NCBI RefSeq assembly: GCF_000002875.2
Contig: NC_009415.2
Coordinates: forward strand, 1,188,001-1,252,000
Reading direction: 5' to 3'
Source of the DNA: Leishmania infantum JPCM5
Taxonomy: Eukaryota; Euglenozoa; Kinetoplastea; Trypanosomatida; Trypanosomatidae
DNA length: 64,000 bases
In this document: positions 11,666-22,177 of the stretch, in pieces
How positions within the stretch are numbered: position 1 is the first letter of the stretch
Layout of the letters: each line of letters starts with the position of its first letter
Notes under the pieces: model-generated
Database searches by the model: none
What the model was told of the DNA's origin: nothing
The model's input: the letters and a program-made list of their open reading frames with translations, nothing else
Program-made: the position numbers and the translations under genes

Positions 11666-12206
11666 GTTGTCTAGCTTGTTCCTGCCGCCACGAACAGGTC
11701 TAATAACATACGCGCATACACACAAACACAGCGCAGACGCCCTCCGTCGAGCTGCGGTTCGATCCCTCCCGCCTAGGGCGAGACAGCTGCCGCCGAAGCG
11801 GGGGCATGCGTCTCACGGTCTCTTCTTGTTCTTCCTCGCGCCTCCCTCGCACGCGTGCTGCGCCACCGGCACCAGACCGACCTGGGTGCACTGCGCGCCT
11901 GGACCCAACGCGGGCAGCGTCCAGGGCCCTGCTCAAGGGCGGAGGCACCGGCGTCCGCCGTGCGCGTAGTAGAGGGGTGGTGGTGGCCCCGGTGCATGCC
12001 GCACGGGCTCACGGAATCAGTTGGGCAGCCGCAGGCCAGGGCCCCCTGGAGGCCCTGTGCTCCGCCTGTGTGCCCTCCCTCGCGCCCTCCGTCGCCTCAA
12101 GCAGCGGCATGCCATAGTACGGTGTGGAGACTCTCCATATGGGTGCCCGGACGACTCGATGCTGCCATTCGGGGTGCTCGCGTCATGCCCCCCCCGGGCA
12201 TCTGTG
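11666..12206. repeat. 541 bp dispersed repeat, copy 2
   Basis: This is the second copy of the repeat at 8358-8898, with the B-box-like GGTTCGATCCC at 11756-11766. It directly adjoins the degenerate retroposon on its right. On the minus strand it therefore lies downstream of the reverse-transcriptase/RNase H remnant and may be that element's 3' region. The adjoining sequence 12207-12430 is unique to this copy. Confidence 0.85.
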
Positions 12207-12429
12207 CCTCAGCAGCCCACACGGCCGGGTGGGGGACGTTCCGCATGCTCCGCGCACATGCACACGGCGGCTCGCTCGCATGCGTCTCTTCGCGCCTCTG
12301 CATGCTTTCTTCGGATGCGAGGCGCCGTGCCGGCGGTGCTTGACAGCGCGTGCGCACAAAGAGCTCGCAGTCTGTCTCCCTGGAGCGGGGCCCAGGAGGG
12401 CCAGCCACAGAGACACGTCACGATAAGCT

Positions 12430-14280
12430 CATAGAGCGCATTTGAGATCGGCCTAATCGCATCATGGCATGCACGGGCAGCGTAACTTGCGCTGCGTTTC
12501 AAGGCTCAAACGATCCGCGCATCTCGCGTAGCATATCGGGCACAATGCCGGGTGAGGCTCCCTCATAACGAAGCACAGTACCTGTACTTCATGCTGTCAC
12601 GCCCTGCCACCCGCTGTTGCAGCAATCCAAAGTACGGGCAGGTGTCCGTGCAGAGCTGGACGAGGAGGGTCGCCTGTCGTCTCGTGAGGTGAGTATGCAA
12701 TTTGCGCTGGTGCGGGAGGGCTGCCGCCAGGATCCTCTTGGCTCAGTATTTCGCGTCGTGTAGCGCTGCCTTGAGGGATGCCGGCCTGGCCTCTCTGGCC
12801 AGTGTGGCCGACGCCGCAATGCGTGAAGTTGGTGCCGGCGCCTCTGGCCACTGCCGATTCGGCAGACTTGTCAACTTCGCCGTGATGTTCTCATCGGCAA
12901 TCGCCACGCATAAAGTGAAACGAGAGGCGCACACGACAGGCCAGTGGGGCCAGCACTTGTGCCCAGATACGTCGCAGCATGGGCCCCCTTCGACCCTTTA
13001 GTGGGGCCTGTGCGGAGCGCCATGAGGAGCGAGAGCGAGTCCGTAGCGACAGCCAAACTTGCTCGCGTGCATGCCTGCCTGCCTGGATCAGGTTGTCGTC
13101 GCAGCAGATCAGGTCCCAGCCACGCTGCTTGAATCTCACCGCGGTAGCTGCAAGCGAGGGGGCCACAGTCCCTTTACCGTGTACATGGGGGCGTATTATT
13201 ATGATAAACCATGGCAGCCGCTCCTGACTTGATGCCTGCCTGTACCAGACTGTCTGTCCACAGCGAACAAGGGAGCTTCACAAAGCAGGCGAGTTGGTAC
13301 TTGCACGCCGTGACTTTCTCTTGGTCTGGAGAGTCTGCCCGCAGCCCGCCAGAGAATGGATGCGTTGAAGTACAGGCGAAGACTGCGCATGGCGGGTGTG
13401 TGCACGTGCGGGACTCCGAGGGGTGTCGATGCCTGCACAGCGGCGTGAGAGCTACGGAGGCGTTGTGACGACACCGCCATGCGGCGCGTGCACCCATCCC
13501 CATACCAAGTGCGCAAGGCGGCCTCCTGGCATGGCCGCGGACGGATGCAGATAGGTGTGGCGCAACAGCGCTATGGAATCGACGGGTGAGGGGGAGGGCG
13601 CAGGGGCTCGGCATCTTCGAGTGGGTGTGTCTGCTGTGTGCGTATTTCGGAGTATCCGCTGCGGCTGCGGCTGCTTTGGCGTGAAGCTGCACAGGGGCCC
13701 TCGTGCAGTTGCCGACCAGCACCATCCGACCATGCGGCGGCACCGTGGAGCAACACTGACTCCAGCCGTGCCATTTAGGAGTAGCGGAGGAGATCCTTTG
13801 ACGGACCGCATTTGTGCGGGCAGACCTCCCTGCCCTCGGCAGGCCGAGTCGTGGGTACTTTGTTGACCTGTGGCGGGGGCGTGGGCTGGCTGTGCACGCG
13901 GAGAAGACGGGGGTGGCGATGCTCCTCTAGGCACGTGCGTGCAGCGGAGAGCTGCTGCTGGTTGCGGTGCCGCGCACCGGCGAGTGCGCGCCTTGTGTTG
14001 GGGGATGCTCACCCCGCTGCATGGCGTGCTCCAGTGCCCAGCGCGCCACCTTCCAGAAGGCGAATCGTAGCGCGGCCTGCATGACATCCTTGCCCGCGGA
14101 CGATGTGGGGAGTGTGGTGTGATGAGCACAGATGGCGTGGTGCATTACGGGTGTCTTGTTGCGTTCCATAGTCAGTAAGCTTACGACAACAGTGAAGGGA
14201 AGAGAGCCTAGGGCTGATCCTTGAAGGATTCCGCACAGAAGCGTGGCCATCTCCACTTAAAGGGAGGTTAAAGCAAAACA
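12430..14280 (-). mobile_element. Degenerate ingi/L1Tc-type non-LTR retroposon (DIRE-like)
   Basis: Read on the minus strand, broken frames line up in the order expected of an ingi/L1Tc polyprotein. At 14256-14190 there is GILQGSALGSLPFTVVV, matching the reverse-transcriptase G-x-PQGS-x-LGP-LF-T block. At about 14060-14020, WKVARWALEHAM resembles the W..EH.M segment after the catalytic box. RNase H-like pieces follow: LWTDSLVQAG (about 13240) and ATDSLSLLMAL (about 13040), then a C-terminal histidine/aspartate-type region at 12920-12740. Near 12640-12580 a frame reads TDTCPYFGLL, like the cysteine module at the end of such elements. The catalytic DD of the reverse transcriptase is not visible and there are many stops and shifts, so the element is dead. 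Edges are approximate. Confidence 0.75.
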
Positions 14281-15217
14281 AAAATCTGTAAACGCATGCT
14301 CATGGTCGACAAAAAGTCATTGCACACATTAGAAGAAAAAGAAAAATGAAGTCGCCAGCAGTTGGCACACTCGCACGAGAAAAAACACGCCGACCCACCC
14401 ACCCCATGCGTACTACAACTGCGGGGTCGTGTGGCGCTCAACTGTATCGGACGTCATCGGCCACGACGGGGAGGGATGGGGAGGGCACGAGGCGAAATCG
14501 AGGCGAGAGGCATTCGAAACGGGCACAAGGTGAGGAGAGGGGAAACGAACGGACGCACACGCAGAGGAAAAGAGTGACGCACAAGCGTGGGAATCAAACA
14601 CAACAAAAAACATGGAAGAAGCGTAAGAGCCGAGGAAGGGGGGGGTGGCTGCATCAGATGCCTCGAGAAAGGACACACATCGTTGGGTTCCTGTGTTTCA
14701 ACGCGACGGAAAGTTGGCCTGCAGTCGCACGCGCTGACGACAAAGAGAAGCAGAGATGCAGCATCAGCAGCAGCACAATATGAAGCTAATCACAAGAGCA
14801 CAGCGGAAGCAATAAAGGTACAAGCACCTGCCATGGCCGTGTAGTCCTGCGTGTATGTGTGTGTGTGTCATTCGTGTTTAGTGCCTCGCCCTCCAATCGT
14901 TTTGCCGTGGGCAGATGGGGTCAGCGAAGAGAGGCGTGAAGCGTGTGGAAGGCGAAAGTCCGAAAGCCACCACAAACAGCTAAGAACCACGTCAGAGGGG
15001 GGGGCAGGCGAGAGGGGATGGGCACAACAACACAACCAAAAACAGGAGAAAAAAAACGACAGTGAAGCAGATATGATAGTGAAGCGAGGCAGCAACGGCG
15101 ACGAGACCAGTGCAAGGAGAGGCAGGGCGAGTGCAAGAAAACCAGCTCACCAAGCCAACCTGGGCTGGACCCAAAGAAGATAATCAGAGTAAAAGGGCAA
15201 AGACTCACGCGCTCCTT
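14281..15217. other. Spacer between retroposon remnant and next gene
   Basis: This is purine-rich on the plus strand with several A-runs and G-runs (for example 14640-14647 and 14997-15004). I see no credible gene. It would form the 3' UTR and intergenic region downstream of the 15218-15922 gene. Confidence 0.5.
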
Positions 15218-15922
15218 TCAAGAGGTGTCGGTGTCAGTGGCGGTTTTAAAGCGTGCCGCATGGTTTACCCACGCCTCCTTCACGCACGCCAGGTCTGCCG
15301 CCACGTTGTTCGAAAAGACTTTCCGCCTCGACCCGCCTTCATTCTTAAACCGCATGAATAGCATCACGGCAAGCTCATAGGACTCAATAGAGGTGAATTG
15401 TATGAGCCACGTTATAGTCGAGCTATCCGTGGCGGCGGAGTTCGAGGGAATTGTGGCAAACATAGGGTTTCTCTTCGAAAAGACCTCTTTCAGTCCGACG
15501 CGCTTCGAGGGTTTCGCCGACCAAGCCGAGTTTTCCGCGGCTATGGACGCAGAGATGAGTGACCCGATATTACTCCGCAGAAAATTGCCCACGGAGGAGC
15601 CGTGATTTGTGAGGGTGACTTCCGTGCCTGTGATACACAACACCATCTTCGCCTTCAAGGAGTCATAGCTGCCTTCGATCGCGTACGGGCTATAGCGCGG
15701 CCACATCTCCACCTTCTGAACGTGGAGGGAGCGGTACAAGACGTCCTGCGGTTTGCTCTTTCGGCTGATGGTGACCATGCCGGCGTCGACGTCGATGGTG
15801 AGAATGCGCGTGGACCACCTGCCCCGCTCATACGTGCCCTGCTTCCGCACTGCGATTTGGGGCGGATGGGTGTCGTTCGGCTGCTGCTGCTGCTGCAGCG
15901 GTGGCTTCGTCTCAGCCGCCAT
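15218..15922 (-). CDS. Short PH-like family protein, 234 aa
   Basis: This is a 234-residue protein from the ATG at 15922. After a Gln-rich leader (four Gln in a row, then PNDTHPPQ), residues about 24-62 read IAVRKQGTYERGRWSTRILTIDVDAGMVTISRK, then VQKVEMWPRYS. The gene at 18394 has the same series with few changes. A second conserved stretch is WLIQFTSIESYELAVMLFMRFKNEG, followed by VFSNNVAADLACVKEAW, which again is matched closely by the 18394 gene. I infer a PH-like fold with the last helix at ESYELAVML. There is no signal peptide or membrane segment, so it is probably cytosolic or cytoskeletal. The function is unknown. It and 18394 are clearly sister genes. Confidence 0.85.
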   Translation of the reverse strand: MAAETKPPLQQQQQPNDTHPPQIAVRKQGTYERGRWSTRILTIDVDAGMVTISRKSKPQDVLYRSLHVQKVEMWPRYSPYAIEGSYDSLKAKMVLCITGTEVTLTNHGSSVGNFLRSNIGSLISASIAAENSAWSAKPSKRVGLKEVFSKRNPMFATIPSNSAATDSSTITWLIQFTSIESYELAVMLFMRFKNEGGSRRKVFSNNVAADLACVKEAWVNHAARFKTATDTDTS

Positions 15923-18393
15923 GCCTGCGGCACAGATGCGGGTACGTGGGGGGGGGTGGGGGGTGGGGAGACGCGTGGGTGCTGCGGAAGTGCTGTGTGT
16001 GTGTGTGTGTGTGTGGTGGTGGGGCTACACGGACCACGAGGGAAAAGAGGTGAGTGGGAGGCACAGAGGAGGGAGGACACACTTATGGGAGGTATGGCAG
16101 CCGGGCACAGCGAGAGGAAGAGGGTGTGGCAAAGGGCGGGCGGAGCAGCAGGCAAGCAACGCTCCGGTCTGTATGTGTGTTTGTAGTGAGAAAGGGGAGA
16201 GGGGGGGGGGCGGGACAGTGAAGGAAGCCTACATCTGCTCAGTGAGAGCGCCATCATGCAGAGGATCCTTAGGTGCGAGTCATATCGCCGATTCACCAGC
16301 AAGACCGAGGAGTATAGAGTTTCATTGCCGCCGCGGTCGCGGCGCGCATATGCCAATCCCCCGCAAAGCAGAGGCGCTAGACGACGGGTCGGAGCCGCCC
16401 ACAGAATGAAGCGCCTTGTTCTTGCCGTTTCCCTTGACGGGCAGGCATTTGTGTGCCTCTGTGTGTGTGTGTGTGTGTTTGCGTATTTCCGCTCCGTTTT
16501 TTTTTTTTGAAGACTCCAGAAAACAGGCTCGATGCGCGATGGCAAGTCGTCGTTGCGTGTGCTCGCCGAACTCACGCTTTCGGCTTTTTTTTCGTCGAAA
16601 CAAGAAACGCCAATGTCAAGCATCAAGTCGCTCCAGTGATACGAGACAAAGAGGAGGAAAAGAAAAACGGGGCAGGGAGGTGGGCGGCCACACACACACA
16701 CACACCGGAGAATCATGGAGGCCGTGAAAAATGAGACGTGAAATAGCAAACAGTGGGGTGGAGGGGAAGGGGGAAGGGCAGAGCTCACGCCCCAGCGATG
16801 GAACACGAAGTCACCCTGCGTATTCTGCGTCACGGTTGGGCTCCACGTTACAACGCCATGGCGCCCTCCGCACCCTCTGCCCTTCCGCGTTGCGTCACCT
16901 CTCGGCCCACCCACGGCAGAATGAGGACAAGGAGGAGGGGCAGCAGAGAAAGCGAGAACAGAAAAAGCAGGCGACTGCCAACTGCTTCTCTTTTTTTTAG
17001 GCGCGCGTGTGTGTGTGTGTGGGTGGGTGCGTGGGGGTGTGCAGGATGCGAAGGAAGGGCGGCGGCCGTGTGGGTGGGCGGGAAGGGCAGGAAAGAGCAA
17101 AGCAGGCAAAACTATGAATGCATCCCTTTTTCCTGGGAATGCTGCCGCGATATCTCGAGAGACTTGCGGTGGTGATGGAAGCCAAGGAGAAGTCGAGGAG
17201 GGCCTGAAGACGGAGTGCAATGTCGGAAGAGAAGAAGGATGGGGGAGGGGCAGAAGATGTGCACCGAAGGACTACATGTACCGAGATGAAGGCGTATATA
17301 TGTATATGTGTCCCTGTAAAGGGAGGGAAGGGGCAGAATATGCCACGGACGGACGCAATGGCATCGCCGCACAGCTGTGCACCAATGAAACACACAAAGG
17401 AGAAAAAGGAGGAGGGGCATGGGAACACAGTGCCCAGAGTCGAGCCGAGTAACGAAGACACAAAGGCTGGAAAAGCGAAGACAGACATAATCATCACTGC
17501 GACGCCCGCGCGCGTACACATCTGCGATCACGTGACAAGTAAGCACCACCGATGTTTCACCGACACACGAGTGCGCCGGGGGACGCGCAGAGCGCACTGT
17601 ACAAACGAAAACGAAAGGCGCCGCCACGTGAAAGGGAGCGTTGGGGACGTAATGAGAAGGTTCGGCACAGAACATGAGTAGGATGAGGGGATAACGAGGA
17701 GAGGATGCCGCGTGCACTGCGCGATGGCGAGGAACGCGCCACTCTCCGCCATCCTACAAGGAGACGGCAAAACAATCATCACCACCGCGTCCTTCGCAGA
17801 GAGGTGTAGGCACGCGACATGAGGGGAAACAACAATGAAAAGCAGATGAGACGCACAAAGTGAATCGCCGTACAGCAGCGCGAATGGGGACGAAGAGGAG
17901 GGCAGCAGCACACGTGGCAGTAGCAGCCAGAGTATGCTTTCTGCACCTGCGGTGACACGTTTCACAAGAAATCAGTATCGAGGCGCGCTCTGCAGGGCGC
18001 AAGCACCGAAAAGGAAAGAGGCAATGATGGCGGTTGGAGAGGGTGAGCTACAGCATAGAGAAGCAGCCGAAGGCGCTACAACACTAGTGCGCAATCTTGA
18101 AGGAAAGCTGCGGTTGCAGAGATCTTTTCGGCAAACATCGTGGTGATGAGGCAAACGGCAACGACATGGGTCAGAGCACTGTGAGAGGGGACTGCAAGAG
18201 CGACACGCTATGCTGCTGCGAAGGAGGAGTGGAGGCGCCTCCGCCATACGCCGACTGAAACTGAGACGAACACCGCGCAAGACGCATGGCAAGTCGCGGT
18301 CGCTTCCCGCCGACGTGCACACACCACCCAAAGAGAGTGTATAGGCATAGCCATGCTGCGCAACGCACACATACTGGAAGTTTCGCTTCGCGG
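15923..18393. other. 2.5 kb spacer
   Basis: I see no gene. There are CA/TG tracts (15991-16014, 16460-16479, 17008-17024), G-runs and a T-run at 16498-16508. The 521-residue minus frame that passes through here is Pro/Ser/His-rich simple sequence and overlaps the real gene at 15218 in another frame. Confidence 0.55.
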
Positions 18394-19053
18394 TTAGCTT
18401 CCGGGTCTGAGAGCACCGCCGGTGGACTTTGCGCCTTTGGTCTCCTCATCCCACGCCTTCTTCACGCACTCGAGGTCCTGGAGAACGTGGTCGCCGAACA
18501 AGCGCTTGCGCTTGCCCTCCTTGTTCCGCATGCTGCGGAGAAGCATCACTGCGAGCTCATATGAGTCGATCGAGGTGAAGCGGATCATCCAGCTGTCGCA
18601 CAGGTCGTCGTTTGCGCTTGTCGCCGTTGCAGGATGACGCTCCTTCTGCTTCTGGGAAAGCGTCGCCGCTGCCACCGGCGGGCGCTCAATGTTCAGCGAC
18701 GCATCCAGGGAGATGCTTGAGGGGACGCTTGGCACACGAATCATCTCCGCCACATCCGCGGCGGTGACCGCCTCCACGGACATCTTCGGCACGGGCACCT
18801 GCTTTCCGAAGATGCGCAACGTCATCTTCGCTTTGAGGGAGTTGAAATGGCCGCTGATCTCGCTTGCCCGGTACCGCGGCCACATCTGCACATGCGCCAC
18901 CTCCAGGGAGTGGTAAAAGACGTGCTCCGGGTGATGCTTGCGGCTGATGGTCACCGTGTCGCTCTTCGTGTCGATCGTCAGGACGCGCTGCGTCCAGCTG
19001 CCCGGCTCGAGGGAGCCCTGCTTCAGCACAGAAAACTGCACAGCTTTGGACAT
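18394..19053 (-). CDS. Short PH-like family protein, 219 aa
   Basis: This 219-residue protein has its ATG at 19053. Residues 5-38 read VQFSVLKQGSLEPGSWTQRVLTIDTKSDTVTISRK, followed by VFYHSLEVAHVQMWPRYR and FNSLKAKMTLRIFGKQV. The C-terminal half carries DSWMIRFTSIDSYELAVMLLRSMRNKEGKRKRLFGDHVLQDLECVKKAWDEE. The order and spacing match the gene at 15218, so the two are recent paralogues. They differ most in the Ser/Thr-rich linker (about 100-145). No targeting signal is visible. I infer a PH-like fold on pattern alone; ligand and function are unknown. Confidence 0.85.
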   Translation of the reverse strand: MSKAVQFSVLKQGSLEPGSWTQRVLTIDTKSDTVTISRKHHPEHVFYHSLEVAHVQMWPRYRASEISGHFNSLKAKMTLRIFGKQVPVPKMSVEAVTAADVAEMIRVPSVPSSISLDASLNIERPPVAAATLSQKQKERHPATATSANDDLCDSWMIRFTSIDSYELAVMLLRSMRNKEGKRKRLFGDHVLQDLECVKKAWDEETKGAKSTGGALRPGS

Positions 19054-20536
19054 GGTGAGAATGGTAGGGTACGAGGAGATAAGGAAAGCGGAGAAGGGCA
19101 GAATAGGGGAGGGAGGAGGAGGTGGGCGTCGGCAGACGGCGGATGTAAAATCTAAAGAAGAAAGCCAAGCGAGGAGAGCGCAAACAAAAACGCCCTACCG
19201 TGGGGCCGTCAGATGTAGCAGAGACGACCGAGGAAAATGAGAGGCGGAGAAAGGCGACACTGGCGTGGCTGCGGAGAAGGTGGTTGCCTGTGCGCGCAGA
19301 GAGAAAGATGGCAGAAAGGTTGCTACGAGACATTGGTGGTGGCGCCATTCACGTGTGAGTGCATGAAGACGGAGTACACGCAGGGAGGAGGCAGAAAAGT
19401 ACGACGGAGAGAAGTAGCAGGCGCAGAGACCGGTGCCGGCGCCGCGCTATGCATAGAAGTGACGAGGAGACGTCCGACTGCGGAAGTAACGTATAAAGAG
19501 CGCATGCATAGGGTCCATTTAGCAGGCAGCAGATGCTCAGCGTCACGAGTTGGTCGGCACCAACGCGGCACGATGCGTGTCTCGCCGACTTGATAGATCT
19601 TCATAGAAATGAGCTTTACAGCATAAAGAGAAGAGCGAATGAGATTGCCCCTCAGAAGGGTGCACACACTCTCGCCGGTGGAGCCAGAGACCGAACACAG
19701 ACACACACACACACACACGCAAGCGAAGAAAGAAAAAGTCGTGTCGGCGCATGTGCAGAGGTCCTTTTCAGTCAAGCCTTCGAGACAACGGCGCACAAAG
19801 AACGTGAGCACTGGAAAGAGAGGAACACCTCAAGAGAGCCAGCTCGAGAAGACGCGCAAGGAGATAGAAGAACGCGAGAGAGGGCAGGAAGCAGCAAGGG
19901 AGGGCGAGGCACACCCGCTCACACGGACACATACAGAGAGGCACTCGAGCAGGCACGACGGCCGTTGTCTATCGCGCATGCGCTTTTCTACCAGTGGAGC
20001 GGGTGCATGAAAGCACAAAAAGGTGAGGGTGGGATGGGGGTGGGTGGGGGGGGGGGAAGAAGTGACGGAGCGAGGAGGATCGTGTAGTCGAGAGCGCGTG
20101 CGTCTCGGGGCATCATCTTCGCATGTCCTTCTCCGCGAGGGCGTGCGTAGGATGCGCGCGTCTGTGCGAGTTGCTGGTTTCTCAGCCGACATGGAATACA
20201 ATAGACTGTGAAAGAGAACAAAGAAACGAAAGAAAAGACAGCACGCCAAGCGAATGAGCGCCAGGAGGCATTACAAGACAAATCGACAGAAACCTGAGCA
20301 CCTTCCGCTCCCGACAACAAGCTCGACGCGCTCTCCTCGAAGGGTGCAAGCGATCACCCGGCAAAGCACGGCAACCGCAGGCACACCGAAAGAAGAGATG
20401 GGGCGCCATCGCCCTGAGCAGGTGCCTCAGGCAAAACTGTGAAAAGCAAAAGACCCGGGTCTCGATAGCAGAAAGATTATCCGCTCAGCCGCCAATGTAT
20501 CGCTGTTTGCCTCGTTTCGATCCCAGCGCGCGCGCC
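19054..20536. other. 1.5 kb spacer
   Basis: No credible gene. There is a CA tract at 19699-19719 and a G-run at 20048-20057. The minus strand is pyrimidine-rich, as expected between genes. Confidence 0.55.
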
Positions 20537-21121
20537 TTACTTGGGCCGTGCTTGCTGCCACTGTGCGCGAATCGGTGCCAGTTCGTCCTCCACGTTGCCG
20601 TACATGGCCGGGCGTGGAAGAAATTCCTCCACTTCTACCTCGTCGGTGACCCCCTCGCATCCCTCCTCCGGGCGATGAGTCTCGCCATACCGGACGAGAG
20701 AATTGTTTTCAACGGTCTGCATGGATTGAACGAGGTTCACGGCTTTTTCAAAGTCTTCGTAGTTGTTGAAGCGCAGCATCCACGTGTGCTTCTCCGCCTC
20801 GGGCCCCTTCATCGTGTAGCGGTAGATCTTTACTGGGCCGGTGGCGCTCTGCTTCTCACGCACCCCCACCTTTGCAGGAATTCCCTTCATGCGCACCGTC
20901 AGCATCACCTCCATCGACGAGAAGCTCTCCTTGACGTGCTTCTTATTGTACTGCGGCCAAATCTGCATGCTGGAGACGCGCATGCACTCGTGAAACCTGT
21001 CCTCTGGCCTGCCACGGTCTGTGATGGCGGCGATGCCAAGCTTGGGGTGAAGAGAAAGGACGCGCCTGGTCCACTTGTCCGCCTTGAGGCTGCTCTGCTT
21101 CTGTACATTGAATTCCTCCAT
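20537..21121 (-). CDS. Short PH-like family protein, 194 aa
   Basis: This 194-residue protein starts at the ATG at 21121. Residues 3-36 read EFNVQKQSSLKADKWTRRVLSLHPKLGIAAITDRG, then FHECMRVSSMQIWPQYNKKHVKESFSSMEVMLTVRMKG. These match the family's K-Q-G/S, W..R-V-L and QxWPxY elements. The C-terminal half has HTWMLRFNNYEDFEKAVNLVQSM, corresponding to the WxIRFTSIxSYELAVML helix of the 15218 and 18394 genes. An acidic stretch (VTDEVEVEEFL) follows before the basic end. It is more diverged than that sister pair. Likely soluble; function unknown. Confidence 0.82.
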   Translation of the reverse strand: MEEFNVQKQSSLKADKWTRRVLSLHPKLGIAAITDRGRPEDRFHECMRVSSMQIWPQYNKKHVKESFSSMEVMLTVRMKGIPAKVGVREKQSATGPVKIYRYTMKGPEAEKHTWMLRFNNYEDFEKAVNLVQSMQTVENNSLVRYGETHRPEEGCEGVTDEVEVEEFLPRPAMYGNVEDELAPIRAQWQQARPK

Positions 21122-22177
21122 TTAAACGAATTTGTGGGGGAGCTGGAGGGGGGCCGAATGCAGAGCTCAATACCTGCGGGGGTGAGCAGAGATTGAAAGA
21201 TGCGGGTGAGCAGGCAGAAGAAAGTGACGAGAAATGGCGTGTCGGGAGATGATCATGCTGACTGTGCCGCGAGGCGGAACGTAAGGCAGCAGAGCCAGAG
21301 GGGGAGAGAGCGGTGCCAAGTCGCTCTCCACTGCACGTGTGCTGCCTTACCTGCTTCAAGCGACGGTCAAGCAATACTTCTCTTTGACACAGAGGAGGAG
21401 TGCGTCTTTCTCTCTGTTTCCGTTTGCTCTCCCACTGAGAACGCTTGAGAGAATGCGCCCATGTCACTCCTACTGCCACGCCAGAACTCCTTTGGCAGCT
21501 TATCCTGTACCCCGCGTCCTGGACACGCTCGCCAGAGCGTGTTTACCGAGGTTCGGCTCGTGTCGCAGGTTTGTCCATGGAGGTAGAGCCAAGAGCGAGA
21601 GTTTGAGCAGATATGTACCGAAAACACCTCTTGGCGGTGAAGAAAAGAAGCAGAAATATACGAGCAACTTCACAGGAAAAGGACGGAGAGCATACGAAAA
21701 ACAGAACGCTGCGAAGCGAGAGGGCCGGCGATACGAAGCCTCGGCGCACCGCCTCTCACAGCACACGAGCACTGCATGCGAGACGCTGGTCGTGCGCAAC
21801 AAGGAAGGTGCGGTTATATGCAGCCAGAGAAAAGCATGGAGGCTGACCGAGAAGTCAGTGGTGAAGACAAGATCATAATCATCAACATAATATGGGGCCC
21901 AAGAGCACACGGAAGAGGTTCGCGCGAAAGCCACAGCCCAAAGAAAAGAAAGGCCAAACGAAGTCGTCATCGACGCTGCCGAGCCAGCGGACACACGCAA
22001 GAAGGGGATGAGGGCGATCGCATACGTGCATCGTGCCACGAAAGCATACGTCCAGAAAATGAAGATATCTCATATTTTTGGCATAGTGAAGCATATTTGC
22101 AGTGGTAATAAAGCGCAAGCTCGCGCGCGCACACACACACACCTGCGCGAGCGCTTGTCGTGCTGTGAGAAAGAGAG
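21122..22177. other. 1.1 kb spacer
   Basis: No credible gene. The part closest to 22177 would be the lipase 3' UTR and includes an ACAC tract (22129-22142). Confidence 0.55.

Noticed and set aside
15655..17220. 521-codon minus-strand frame
   Set aside because: It passes through CA tracts and spacer and overlaps the well-supported 15218 gene in another frame.
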